A stretch of 50,481 nucleotides of DNA from positions 1 to 50,481 of the forward strand of contig NZ_JAFIQY010000056.1 of the NCBI RefSeq assembly GCF_022271435.1. Direction: 5' to 3'. Position 1 is the first letter of the stretch; every line of letters starts with the position of its first letter. Positions 10,369 to 18,629 of this stretch are shown here, one piece after another. Origin of the DNA: Streptomyces monomycini. GTDB lineage: Bacteria > Actinomycetota > Actinomycetes > Streptomycetales > Streptomycetaceae. Made by a program: the position numbers and the translations under genes. The notes below the pieces were generated by a model. The model saw only the letters and a list, made by a program, of their open reading frames with translations, was not told where the DNA came from and did no database searches.

Positions 10369-12767
10369 TGCAAAAGCAGCGTACGGGTATAGCCGCCCGG
10401 CCCTCCGAACACGGCGCTTCGGGCGTCGCGTTGCCGGGCGCGGTGGCGGAAAAGGATGCCCGACCCCCTGCCGATGACCCGCGCTTTGCCTCCGGGCCGC
10501 CCTCGACGGACCCCGACGGCGAACGCTCCGGTGACGAGCGTCCCGATGGAGAGCGCTCCGACGACGAGCGTCCCGATGGGGAGCGTCCCGCGGGCACCAC
10601 ACGCCGTACCGTCGCGCTCGCCGTGGCCGGCTTCACCGCCGCGGTCCTCGTCCTGGCCGCCGTGTCCCTGTGCGTCGGCGCCGGTGAGGTCGGTGCGAGC
10701 GGCGTCCTGGACTACCTGCTCGACCGTGGCGGCGCGCGCAGCGACCCCCGGCTGGCTCTCGTCGTCGGCGACCTGCGGCTGCCCCGTACGCTCACCGCCC
10801 TGCTCGTCGGCGGCGCGCTCGGCGTCGCCGGGTGCCTGCTCCAGGCCGTCACCCGCAACCCGCTCGCCGAGACCGGCCTGCTCGGCGTCAACGCCGGGGC
10901 CTCGTTCGGTGTCGTGGCGGGCATCGCGCTGCTGGGCCTGGACAGCGGCTACGCCTACCTCGTGTGCGCGTTCGCCGGCGCGGTCGTGGCCAGCAGTCTC
11001 GTACTGCTCATCGCGGGGCGCCGGGGCGGCGGTTCGCCGATGCGGCTGGTGCTGGCCGGGTCCGCGCTGGGCGCCACCTTCGGCGGGCTGACCAGCGTGA
11101 TCGTGGTGAACTCGGCGGAGACCTACGACCGGTTCCGGTTCTGGGTGCTCGGCTCGCTGGCCGGCGTCGAGGGCTTCGGCGAACTCGGCCGCCTCGCGCC
11201 CGTACTCGTCGTCGGGTTCCTGGTGGCGCTGCTGGTCGCCCGGCCGTTGTCCGCGCTGGCGCTCGGCGACGACCTGGCCCGCAGCCTCGGCCACCGGCCG
11301 CCGGTGATCCGGACCGTGGTGGCCGTCGGGGTGACGCTGCTGACCGCGGCCGCGGTGGCGCTGGCCGGTCCGATCTCCTTCCTCGGCTTGCTGGCGGGCT
11401 TCCTGGCCCGGGCGGTCGCCGGGACCCGGCTCGCCGCCCGGCTGCTGCTGGCCGGGCTGATCGGCGCCGCCGTACTGATCCTGGCGGACGTGGCGGCCCG
11501 GGTGGTCTCCCGCCCGTTCGAGGCGCCGGTCTCCGTGATCGTGTCGCTGATCGGCGCGCCCGTCCTCATCGGCATCGTCCGGTCCCGGCAGCTCACCGCG
11601 ATGGGCATGACCGAACCGGCGACCGAGGAGCGCGCTCCGGGCAAGGCGGCGCGCGGCGTACTGCCCGCGCTGCGGGAGCGCCTGACGCGCCGTCTCCCGA
11701 AGCGCCGTACCGCGAAGCCCGGCCGGGTGCGCCCCGCCGACACGTTCGTGCTGCGGCGCGGCCCGCTCTCCTTCCTCGTCGCCCGGCGCGCCACGTTCGC
11801 GGGGCTGCTGCTGGCCGTGCTGCTCCTGCTGGCGGTGGTGCTGTCCGCGTACGCCGGGCAGAGCGACATGGGCGTGACCCGCACCTTCCAGGCGATCTTC
11901 GGCCAGGGCGACCGGTTCGACGTCCTGCTGGTGCAGAAGTTCCGGCTCGGCCGCATCGTGGCCGGGCTGGCGGCGGGCGCCGCGCTGGGGCTGGCCGGCT
12001 GTCTCACCCAGACACTGGCCCGCAACCGGCTCGCCACCCCCGAACTGCTCGGTGTCAACGACGGCGCGACCGCCGCCGTCCTGCTGTCCGTCACCCTCAG
12101 CGCGACCGGCACGTTCGGCGCCTGGTGGGCGGGCCCGCTGGGCGCGCTGGTCGCGGCGGTCGTGGTGACGGTCGTCTCCGGAGGCCTCGGGCAGCGCGGC
12201 TACCGCGTGCTGGTCGTGGGCCTGGCGATGTCCTCGCTGGCCTCCGCCGCCACCCAGGTGGCCCTGTCCCGGCGCTCGCTCAACTCGGCGAGTTCGCTGT
12301 ACGTGTGGACCTCGGGCAGCCTCAACGGACGCAGCTACGCCGTCGCCGTGCCCGTCCTCATCGGCCTGGCCATCCTCGTCCCACTGAGCCTCGCGGTCGC
12401 CCGCCACCTGGGCGTACTGCGCTTCGACGACGCCACGGCCTCCTCGCTGGGCGCCGCTCCGGGCCGTACCCGCGCGGTGTGCCTGCTGCTGGCGGTGGCG
12501 CTGGCGGGGCTGGCCGTCGGGATCTGCGGGCCGGTCGGATTCGTGGCGCTGGCGTCGCCGGTCATCGCGTCGCGGCTGGCGGGTCCGCTGCGGGTGCCGC
12601 TGGTCGGCACGATGCTGACGGGTGCGCTTCTGGTGGTGGCGGCGGACACGATCGGGCGAATCGTTTTCGCGGGCACGGAGGTGCCGGTGGGCGTCGTGAC
12701 GACCGTCCTGGGCGGGCCCTTCCTGCTGTGGGTACTGCTGGGCCGTTCGGCGGCGACCCGTGTCTGA
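10368..12767 (+). CDS. Fused iron-siderophore ABC permease (FhuB-like double FecCD)
   Basis: 799 residues holding two FecCD permease domains in one chain, as in FhuB. Domain 1 spans about 85-425 (LRLPRTLTALLVGGALGVAG, NPLAETGLLGVNAGASFG, AGPISFLGLL) and domain 2 about 460-799 (KFRLGRIVAGLAAGAALGLA, TPELLGVNDGATAAVL, CGPVGFVALASPVIASR). Each has about ten membrane helices. It would move Fe-catecholate into the cell with the binding protein and ATPase encoded at 35.1-37.06 kb. The first about 80 residues are hydrophilic with a 10-residue repeat (DGERSDDERP), unusual for this family; if the ATG at 10368 is not used, part of this is untranslated. Divergent from dhbA. Confidence 0.93.
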   Translation: MQKQRTGIAARPSEHGASGVALPGAVAEKDARPPADDPRFASGPPSTDPDGERSGDERPDGERSDDERPDGERPAGTTRRTVALAVAGFTAAVLVLAAVSLCVGAGEVGASGVLDYLLDRGGARSDPRLALVVGDLRLPRTLTALLVGGALGVAGCLLQAVTRNPLAETGLLGVNAGASFGVVAGIALLGLDSGYAYLVCAFAGAVVASSLVLLIAGRRGGGSPMRLVLAGSALGATFGGLTSVIVVNSAETYDRFRFWVLGSLAGVEGFGELGRLAPVLVVGFLVALLVARPLSALALGDDLARSLGHRPPVIRTVVAVGVTLLTAAAVALAGPISFLGLLAGFLARAVAGTRLAARLLLAGLIGAAVLILADVAARVVSRPFEAPVSVIVSLIGAPVLIGIVRSRQLTAMGMTEPATEERAPGKAARGVLPALRERLTRRLPKRRTAKPGRVRPADTFVLRRGPLSFLVARRATFAGLLLAVLLLLAVVLSAYAGQSDMGVTRTFQAIFGQGDRFDVLLVQKFRLGRIVAGLAAGAALGLAGCLTQTLARNRLATPELLGVNDGATAAVLLSVTLSATGTFGAWWAGPLGALVAAVVVTVVSGGLGQRGYRVLVVGLAMSSLASAATQVALSRRSLNSASSLYVWTSGSLNGRSYAVAVPVLIGLAILVPLSLAVARHLGVLRFDDATASSLGAAPGRTRAVCLLLAVALAGLAVGICGPVGFVALASPVIASRLAGPLRVPLVGTMLTGALLVVAADTIGRIVFAGTEVPVGVVTTVLGGPFLLWVLLGRSAATRV
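10515..10589 (+). repeat. 30-bp in-frame tandem repeat in the permease N-terminus
   Basis: Two 30-bp units (10515-10544, 10545-10574) and a half unit (10575-10589) encode DGERSGDERP, DGERSDDERP and DGERP. Length is a multiple of three throughout, so copy-number change would preserve the frame. Confidence 0.8.
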
Positions 12768-12836
12768 CGCACAGGACGCACGCGACGAACGCCACGAACA
12801 CTCCGCGCTGACGACGCTCCTGAAAGGGGTAAGCAA

Positions 12837-14054
12837 GTGACCGCTGCTGTCCGCAGCCCGCTGCTGCAAGAACTCGCCGCCGACGTGCGGGCCGGGCGGC
12901 CCGGCGCCGAGGAGGAGTTCTGGCGCCGCGCCGCGGCGGCCGGGACGCCGCTCGTGGAACCGGACCCGGACGGCGACCCCGGGCACGTCCTCGTCACGTT
13001 CCTGTGGCGGGACGACCCGGCGTCCCCGGCCACGGACGTACTGGCACTCCTGCACACCGTCACCGACCGGGACCGGCACGCGGGCGACCTGACGCCGAAC
13101 CTGATGACGCGCGTCGAGGGCACCGCGGTCTGGGCGCTCAGCCACCGGCTGCGCTCCGACCACCGGGCCTCGTACCAGTTCCACCCCGGCACCGGCCCGC
13201 GCGAGGACCTGCTGCGTACGGACCGCAAGGCGTGGCTGAAGGTCCTGGACAACGCCGTACCCGACCCCTTGAACACCGCGCCCGCCCTCCCGTCGCGGGA
13301 CGGCCGCAACCCCGCCTCCGTCCTGGAACTCCCCGGCGCTCCGGCCCAGCCGTGCACCGGCCGCAGGCCCGGCGCGGCACGCGGCACGTCCGTACAGACC
13401 GAGGTGGACGGCCGGAACATCACGGTCCATCTGCCACCCGGCCACCACGCCGACGGCGGCCCCTACGCGGTCGCGGTGCTGCTGGACGGCGAGATGTGGG
13501 GCCCGGTCCTCGGCGCCGGCGACCTGCTCGACAACCTGCACGCCGACGCCTCCGTGCCGCCCACGGTCGCCCTGCTCGTGGACACCATGGGGCGGCGGAT
13601 GGAGGACCTCAGCTGTAGCGAGGAGTTCGTCGACTGGCTGGCGGACACGCTGCTGCCGTGGGCGGACACCACGTACGGGACCGACCCGCGCCCGCAGCGC
13701 ACGGTCGTCGCGGGCCAGAGCGCCGGCGGCCTGACCGCGGCGTTCGCCGCCTTCCGCCGACCGGACCGGTTCGGCCTGGCCCTCTCCCAGTCCGGCTCCT
13801 TCTGGTGGCCGGACGACGAGCGCGGCACCGAATGGCTAACGGGCCAGTACGCCACCGCCGAACGCCGCCCGGTACGCCTGCGACTGGAGGTCGGCCTCCA
13901 GGAGTGGATGCTCCTCACGGAAAACCGCCGCCTGCGCGACGTCCTGCGGGCGCGCGGCTACGACGTGTCGTACGAGGAGTTCAACGGCGGGCATGATTAC
14001 GCGTGCTGGCGTGGGGGGCTGGCTACGGGGTTGAGGGCGCTGCTGTCTCCGTAG
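12837..14054 (+). CDS. Enterochelin-esterase-like siderophore hydrolase
   Basis: 405 residues. The N-terminal domain (about 1-150) resembles the Fes N-terminal module (VLVTFLWRDD, WALSHRLRSDHRASYQF), and the C-terminal alpha/beta hydrolase has the nucleophile elbow VVAGQSAGGLTAAFAAF and the catalytic His in FNGGHDYACWR. It should hydrolyse the trilactone of the imported Fe-catecholate and release iron inside the cell. GTG start with AAAGGGG about 7 nt upstream, 69 bp after the permease and probably in the same transcript. Its stop is only 4 bp from the stop of the convergent lanthipeptide-cluster gene, with no hairpin between, so this is the left edge of that block. Confidence 0.92.
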   Translation: MTAAVRSPLLQELAADVRAGRPGAEEEFWRRAAAAGTPLVEPDPDGDPGHVLVTFLWRDDPASPATDVLALLHTVTDRDRHAGDLTPNLMTRVEGTAVWALSHRLRSDHRASYQFHPGTGPREDLLRTDRKAWLKVLDNAVPDPLNTAPALPSRDGRNPASVLELPGAPAQPCTGRRPGAARGTSVQTEVDGRNITVHLPPGHHADGGPYAVAVLLDGEMWGPVLGAGDLLDNLHADASVPPTVALLVDTMGRRMEDLSCSEEFVDWLADTLLPWADTTYGTDPRPQRTVVAGQSAGGLTAAFAAFRRPDRFGLALSQSGSFWWPDDERGTEWLTGQYATAERRPVRLRLEVGLQEWMLLTENRRLRDVLRARGYDVSYEEFNGGHDYACWRGGLATGLRALLSP

Positions 14055-14058
14055 AGAT

Positions 14059-15171
14059 TCATGCAGGATCGGAGGGACAGGCAAGGTTCTCCCTGATCAC
14101 GTTGTCGCCGGCGCGCACCGCTGCCGTCAGTTCTTCTCGCAGCCGGTCCGGGAGTGCCCTTGTCCCCAAGGCGCAGGCCCGCACCAGCGCACGACAGCCC
14201 TGTCTTTGCCTGTCCGTGGCGAACTCGCTGAATAGGGGATGCGCCAGGTTCTCACGTGCCGCATAGCCGTCTTCAGCGGCCGTCATCCGCCGGTAGAGGT
14301 CATCGACGAGGCGGTGCGCCGAGGGCGAATCGGCGCTGCCGATCGCGTCAAGGACCGTAAGGCCGAGCCGGATGTCGAAAACGGTCATGCCGGGTTCGGC
14401 CTGCCGCTCCAGACAGGTGGCTGCCAGCTCCGCCAAGTGGCCGTCGGCCCGCTGCCCAGCCAAATGACGGCACAGGACAGCCAGACAAGCCGTAACGGCC
14501 TGCTCCCACGGTTCGCCGGGCATCGTGTCGCCGAGCAGGGCAGTGGCTGCGGCCGTGTCACCCGTGACGAGAGAGGCCAGTACGGCAACCTGGCGCCCAT
14601 CGAGCATCCGCTTGCCCACTCCTCGGTGAGCTTCGATGTGTGTCAGGGCCTCGGCCCAACGTCCCTCGGCGGTGAGGGCGCGGGTGCCGTCGGCAAGGAG
14701 CACCCGCCACAGCCATGCGCCGACCTCGTGGCGGTCCTTGTCGGTCGCGGTGAGGTCCGCCGGTACTTCGATGCCTTCGAACCGAGCGGCTGTGCCCGTC
14801 CCGGCCGCCTCGTAGAGGGCGAGCAGTCGCTGACGGCCCTCGTCCGTACGGCCGGCGCGGATCTGGAGGCGGGCGAGGTTGACGACCGGTTCCAGTCCTC
14901 GGATCGCGCTGGTGCTGGGGAGGGGACAGGCGTGCAGGTAGGCAGCGGCGTGCTGGTGACACATCTCGCGGGCGAGGTCGGGGAGGCCGAGGTCGGATGC
15001 GAGGAGCGCCGCCTGGTTGTAGACGGCCGAGGCGATTCCTTGATCGCTCTTCTTCACCGCGGTGTCGGCCAGGTCGACGAGCGCGTGCACGCGCTGGGGC
15101 AGCGGCAGGCAGGCGGGCCGGAATCGGGCGACGATAGGAAAGCGCTGGGCTACTGGTCCGTGCGGGTCCAT
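14059..15171 (-). CDS. Helical (TPR-like) protein of unknown function, last gene of the lanthipeptide operon
   Basis: 370 residues, almost entirely Ala/Leu/Arg-rich helices with paired-helix spacing (HALVDLADTAVKKSDQGIAS, LEPVVNLARLQIRAGRTDEG, RWAEALTHIEAH), suggesting TPR-like repeats. There is no N-terminal HTH, signal peptide or membrane helix. It resembles the C-terminal sensor half of streptomycete XRE regulators such as the one at 22.5 kb, but without the DNA-binding part. ATG at 15171 with GGGGGA 4 nt upstream; 87 bp downstream of the methyltransferase gene in the same orientation. It could be a scaffold or a regulator partner; I cannot assign a function. Confidence 0.7.
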   Translation of the reverse strand: MDPHGPVAQRFPIVARFRPACLPLPQRVHALVDLADTAVKKSDQGIASAVYNQAALLASDLGLPDLAREMCHQHAAAYLHACPLPSTSAIRGLEPVVNLARLQIRAGRTDEGRQRLLALYEAAGTGTAARFEGIEVPADLTATDKDRHEVGAWLWRVLLADGTRALTAEGRWAEALTHIEAHRGVGKRMLDGRQVAVLASLVTGDTAAATALLGDTMPGEPWEQAVTACLAVLCRHLAGQRADGHLAELAATCLERQAEPGMTVFDIRLGLTVLDAIGSADSPSAHRLVDDLYRRMTAAEDGYAARENLAHPLFSEFATDRQRQGCRALVRACALGTRALPDRLREELTAAVRAGDNVIRENLACPSDPA

Positions 15172-15258
15172 GTATCCCCCAGGTTGTGAGTGAGGGCTGG
15201 TTGAGGCGACGGTGCCCGCCAACGTGTGCTGGTGGGCACCGTCATCTGCGCGTGGGCG

Positions 15259-17340
15259 TCAGTTCCAGTCGACGACGATGCGGTTCAGTGGGGTGTCGAG
15301 GGCGAAGAGGCCGGGACGCTGCTCAATCGCGGGTGCATCGAGAGGCTGGATCTCGAAGGTGGCCTCGCGGCCGCGGTACTCCTGGTCCCAGGTGCGGATG
15401 GCTGCGGCGACCTTCGCGGCGAGCTCGTCGCTGCCGGGTCCGTGGCCGATGACCCCGAACTCCCAGAGTTTGTCGCCTTCGGGGGTCTTTTCCTGCGACA
15501 GGCGCCGGGCGAGGTAGGAGACGGCGCCCTTGTCGACGGCCGCCGTCGATGAGGGGTAGGGGTCATCGGTGAGCAGGGTGCCCTTGGCGGTCTGCGGAAA
15601 CAGCATCCGGATGAGGCCGGAGGGGAGGGCGCAGGTGACGAACAGTTCCATCCACTCGGGCGACTCCATGGCGCGGACCGTCATGCCGGTCCATTCCTCG
15701 ATGCGCGACTGGTCGAGGACACCGGTCAGAGCTTCGGCGTCGATTCTCTGACCGGCGGGGGCCTGGAGCCGGACGGTGCCGTCTGTGCTGAGCGGGACGG
15801 TTCGGCGGTCATCGTCGGCGATGCCGCGCCTGAGCGGCATGAAGGTGTTCATCTGGCTGCTGAGGGAGGCCCACCGGCCGTCTTGCTGTTCGTAGGCAAT
15901 GGAGCGGGACACCGTGCCCTTGAGGCGCTGGGGTACGAGGAGCCTGCCGCCGGGGGCGAGCTGTTGCAGCCAGGCGCGCGGCACGCCGTGCGCGCCGACG
16001 GTGGCGATGATGCGGTCGTACGGCGCTCCTTCCGCGTAGCCCAGGGCCCCGTCGCGGGTCACGGCCTCGGCGTTGCTGACGCCGACGGCGGCGAGGTGCA
16101 CGCGGGCACCCTCCACGAGGTCGTCGTCGACATCGAGGGTGATCACGTGTCCACTTGCGCCGACCAGGTGGGCGAGCAGGCCGGCGTTGTATCCGGTGCC
16201 GGCACCGAGTTCGAGGACACGCTGGCCGGGCTGGACGTCGAGTTGGTCCAGCATGAGGGCGACCACGCCCGGCTGGGAGGCGCAGGAGATCGATGTGCCG
16301 TCGGTGTCGTACTTGATGTGCACCGGCGCGTTGGCGTAGGCGTCTTCGAGCGACGCGTCGGGCACGAACACGTGACGCGGCACGGTTCGCAGCGCCGCTT
16401 CGACGGCGGGCGTGCAAGCGTGTCCGTCGGCTCGGAGCTGGTCGACCAAGGCGTTGCGGAGGCGCGCAGCGTCCGCCGTGGGGGTGTCGATCGTGTCGGT
16501 GTTCACCGCGGTGACGCTATCGGCGTCGGTCGTCGCCTTGCCGGGCGACGCGGTGTGGTCACTCGTTCCCATGACTACCTCTCGTGCGATGTGGAACAGG
16601 GTGCTCTGGTCGTCCCGGAGGAGACCGGCGCGGTTGGCGTGGAAGATCACGTGATGGGCGATGACTGCCCGCAGGCCGCGGGTGAGCACGCCGCGGCGTG
16701 CGAGGCCGGCGAGCGTGTTACCCGCCCGTTCGAAGGCGGCCACCCATGCGTCGTGCCCGTGGAGCGGTCCGTCCGGGCGGCAGAGGCCGTGGGCGTCGGC
16801 TGTCATGAGCTTTCGTACGGCCAGGGCCAGCTCGGCGTTCCGTTCGGGAGCTGGAGAGATAGTGACCGGCCGGAGGGCAGCGATCTTCGCCCATACGTCA
16901 CCCTGCTCGAACCAGTCGAGCCCGGCACCGCGCATCATGGCGCTCACCAGCAGGACGGTGGTCTCCCGGCGTCCCAGGCGTTTCGGGCTCGGCTGGTAGG
17001 TGAGCAGGTGGCGGGAGTCGCTGTGGAACAGGTCGTGGGCGGTGCCCATGGCATCCGGGCCGCCGAACGCGTCGGTCTCGGGCTCGTAGGTACCGGGCCG
17101 CCATGACTCGACCGTCCCGTCATCAGTGAGATCAGTCAGCAGCGACTCGATGACCGGAGAGGGCTGCTCGGCGAGGTACCGCAGCGGCCAGGGCTGCTTG
17201 TTCATGAACCACCAGCCGGTTATCTGTTCCTCGGCCTCGGCTGTGATCAGGGCGGGGCCGAGACGTTCGACGATGACGCGCCTGGCATTCGGACGGTCGG
17301 TGAAAGTGATGTTGTGCTGCTGCCAGTGGTCAGGGGGCAC
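15259..17340 (-). CDS. FxLD-system protein: SpaB_C/thiopeptide-type domain fused to PCMT-like O-methyltransferase
   Basis: 693 residues with two domains. Residues about 1-270 look like the C-terminal elimination/helper domain of lantibiotic dehydratases (HNITFTDRPNARRVIVERL, GWWFMNKQPWPLRYLAEQ, HLLTYQPSPKRLGRRETTVL). After a Thr/Asp-rich linker, about 315-693 is a protein-L-isoaspartate-O-methyltransferase-like domain with HVFVPDASLEDAYANAPVHI, the SAM loop VLELGAGTGYNAGLLAHLVG and PYDRIIATVG, as in the methyltransferases of FxLD lanthipeptide systems. It probably methylates an Asp of the precursor, leading to a succinimide or isoaspartate. GTG at 17340 with AAGGA 5 nt upstream, 20 bp after lanC. 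What the N-terminal domain does beside a complete LanB is open. Confidence 0.85.
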   Translation of the reverse strand: MPPDHWQQHNITFTDRPNARRVIVERLGPALITAEAEEQITGWWFMNKQPWPLRYLAEQPSPVIESLLTDLTDDGTVESWRPGTYEPETDAFGGPDAMGTAHDLFHSDSRHLLTYQPSPKRLGRRETTVLLVSAMMRGAGLDWFEQGDVWAKIAALRPVTISPAPERNAELALAVRKLMTADAHGLCRPDGPLHGHDAWVAAFERAGNTLAGLARRGVLTRGLRAVIAHHVIFHANRAGLLRDDQSTLFHIAREVVMGTSDHTASPGKATTDADSVTAVNTDTIDTPTADAARLRNALVDQLRADGHACTPAVEAALRTVPRHVFVPDASLEDAYANAPVHIKYDTDGTSISCASQPGVVALMLDQLDVQPGQRVLELGAGTGYNAGLLAHLVGASGHVITLDVDDDLVEGARVHLAAVGVSNAEAVTRDGALGYAEGAPYDRIIATVGAHGVPRAWLQQLAPGGRLLVPQRLKGTVSRSIAYEQQDGRWASLSSQMNTFMPLRRGIADDDRRTVPLSTDGTVRLQAPAGQRIDAEALTGVLDQSRIEEWTGMTVRAMESPEWMELFVTCALPSGLIRMLFPQTAKGTLLTDDPYPSSTAAVDKGAVSYLARRLSQEKTPEGDKLWEFGVIGHGPGSDELAAKVAAAIRTWDQEYRGREATFEIQPLDAPAIEQRPGLFALDTPLNRIVVDWN

Positions 17341-17360
17341 GGAAGTCCTTCGGTCGGTGA

Positions 17361-18629
17361 TCAGGCGGTGAGTAGGCAGGCGTCCCAGGCGGTTTGGAGT
17401 GGTGCGGCGGCGCTGGGCGCGAGGAGGGCCAGGGCGATGCCGGCGGCGCCGTCGAGCAGACCTGGGCCCGGTTCCGCGTTCCGGACAAGTCCGGTGGCCA
17501 TGGGTTCGGGGTCGGTGCCCGGCGGGGAGATCGCGTTCAGAAGTGGCGGCATCGAGGCGCGGAGTCGGCCCATGGTTGAGGGATGGGCGTCTTCGGCCGT
17601 GCGGGCGACGACATGAGCGAGGCCGACGAACCCGTGGCACAGGCCGAGATCTGTCGTGGCTTTGAGCTGGTTCGGGTCGGTGAGGGCGGCCACGAGCGCG
17701 TTTTCCGCATCGATTCGGCGGCCGGTGTCGCCGAGGGCGAGCGCGGCGAGTTGCTGGGCGCGGGCGAGGCCGGCAGTGCCGTAACACCAGGACGGCCGCC
17801 GAAGCGTGGACGAGTTGAGACGGCCGGTACGCAGTTCGGCCCGGGTGACCCAGTAAGGCCAAGCTGTTCCGCAGCCCGCCTTCTGCTGCCAGCGGTCCAG
17901 CCACACCAAAATGGTGCGCAGTGCCGTGTGGTAGTGATCGGTGACGGTGCCGTTCCGGACGGCGAGGGCCAGGAGTGCGAGCACTCCCCCGATACCGTGT
18001 GCGATGCCAATGTTGGCGTGCCCGCCGGGGAAACGGTGATCATCCGAGCCGCCCGAGGGGCTGGTGTCGGTCCACCAACCTGGCAGGGTCTCGTCGTGGT
18101 GGGTGATCGGTTCGGTGAGACGCACGCAGTAGTCGAGGACGGCGCGCTGGGTGGAGTCGCCGGGGTCGCGGCGCAGGAGGTAGGCGCCGTACCCGGTGAG
18201 GCCCCGGATGGTGTCGAACTCGGCGAGCTTCGGCAGGCGTCCGGCGTCGATGCGGCGGTGTGCAGCGTCGAGACGACGCCGGGCGTCGGCCCTGACCTGT
18301 CGGTCCAGTGTGTCCAGGGCACGCTGGTAGGCGCTGGGCAGGTGGTCGGCGGCGCAGGCCAGGGCGTGGGCGAAGGCGGGCGCCCCGTAGAAGGGGTGGC
18401 TGTCGGGACCGCTGGTGACCGGCTGGCGGGAGGCGGCGGCGAGCCAGTCGTGGGCCCGCTGCCAGGGCCCGAGGCCGCTTGCGGCTCGCTCGATGTGCAG
18501 GAGCGCGATGCCGGGTGGTCCGTAGGCGAGGTGCTGCCGGTGTTCCTGAGGGACGAGGGGGCCGGTACCGGGGTCGGCAAGTTGGGTGGCGATGGCGTCA
18601 GCCAGGGCGAGTGCTGGGTGGTCAGTCAC
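17361..18629 (-). CDS. LanC-like lanthionine cyclase
   Basis: 422 residues of the LanC alpha-toroid family. The zinc site is intact: the Cys of SWCYGTAG (about 280), and Cys-His of LGLCHGFVGLAH (about 329); the GIAHGIGG loop with its conserved His is also present. It adds Cys thiols of the precursor to dehydrated Ser/Thr to form (methyl)lanthionine rings. GTG start overlaps the LanB stop by 4 bp (GTGA), so the two are translationally coupled. The first about 20 residues are variable; the GTG is chosen on the overlap. Confidence 0.92.
   Translation of the reverse strand: MTDHPALALADAIATQLADPGTGPLVPQEHRQHLAYGPPGIALLHIERAASGLGPWQRAHDWLAAASRQPVTSGPDSHPFYGAPAFAHALACAADHLPSAYQRALDTLDRQVRADARRRLDAAHRRIDAGRLPKLAEFDTIRGLTGYGAYLLRRDPGDSTQRAVLDYCVRLTEPITHHDETLPGWWTDTSPSGGSDDHRFPGGHANIGIAHGIGGVLALLALAVRNGTVTDHYHTALRTILVWLDRWQQKAGCGTAWPYWVTRAELRTGRLNSSTLRRPSWCYGTAGLARAQQLAALALGDTGRRIDAENALVAALTDPNQLKATTDLGLCHGFVGLAHVVARTAEDAHPSTMGRLRASMPPLLNAISPPGTDPEPMATGLVRNAEPGPGLLDGAAGIALALLAPSAAAPLQTAWDACLLTA

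Noticed and set aside
10350..13541. 1063-codon minus-strand frame opposite the permease and esterase
   Set aside because: Low-complexity Gln/Arg/Gly composition, no motif, antisense to two well-supported genes.
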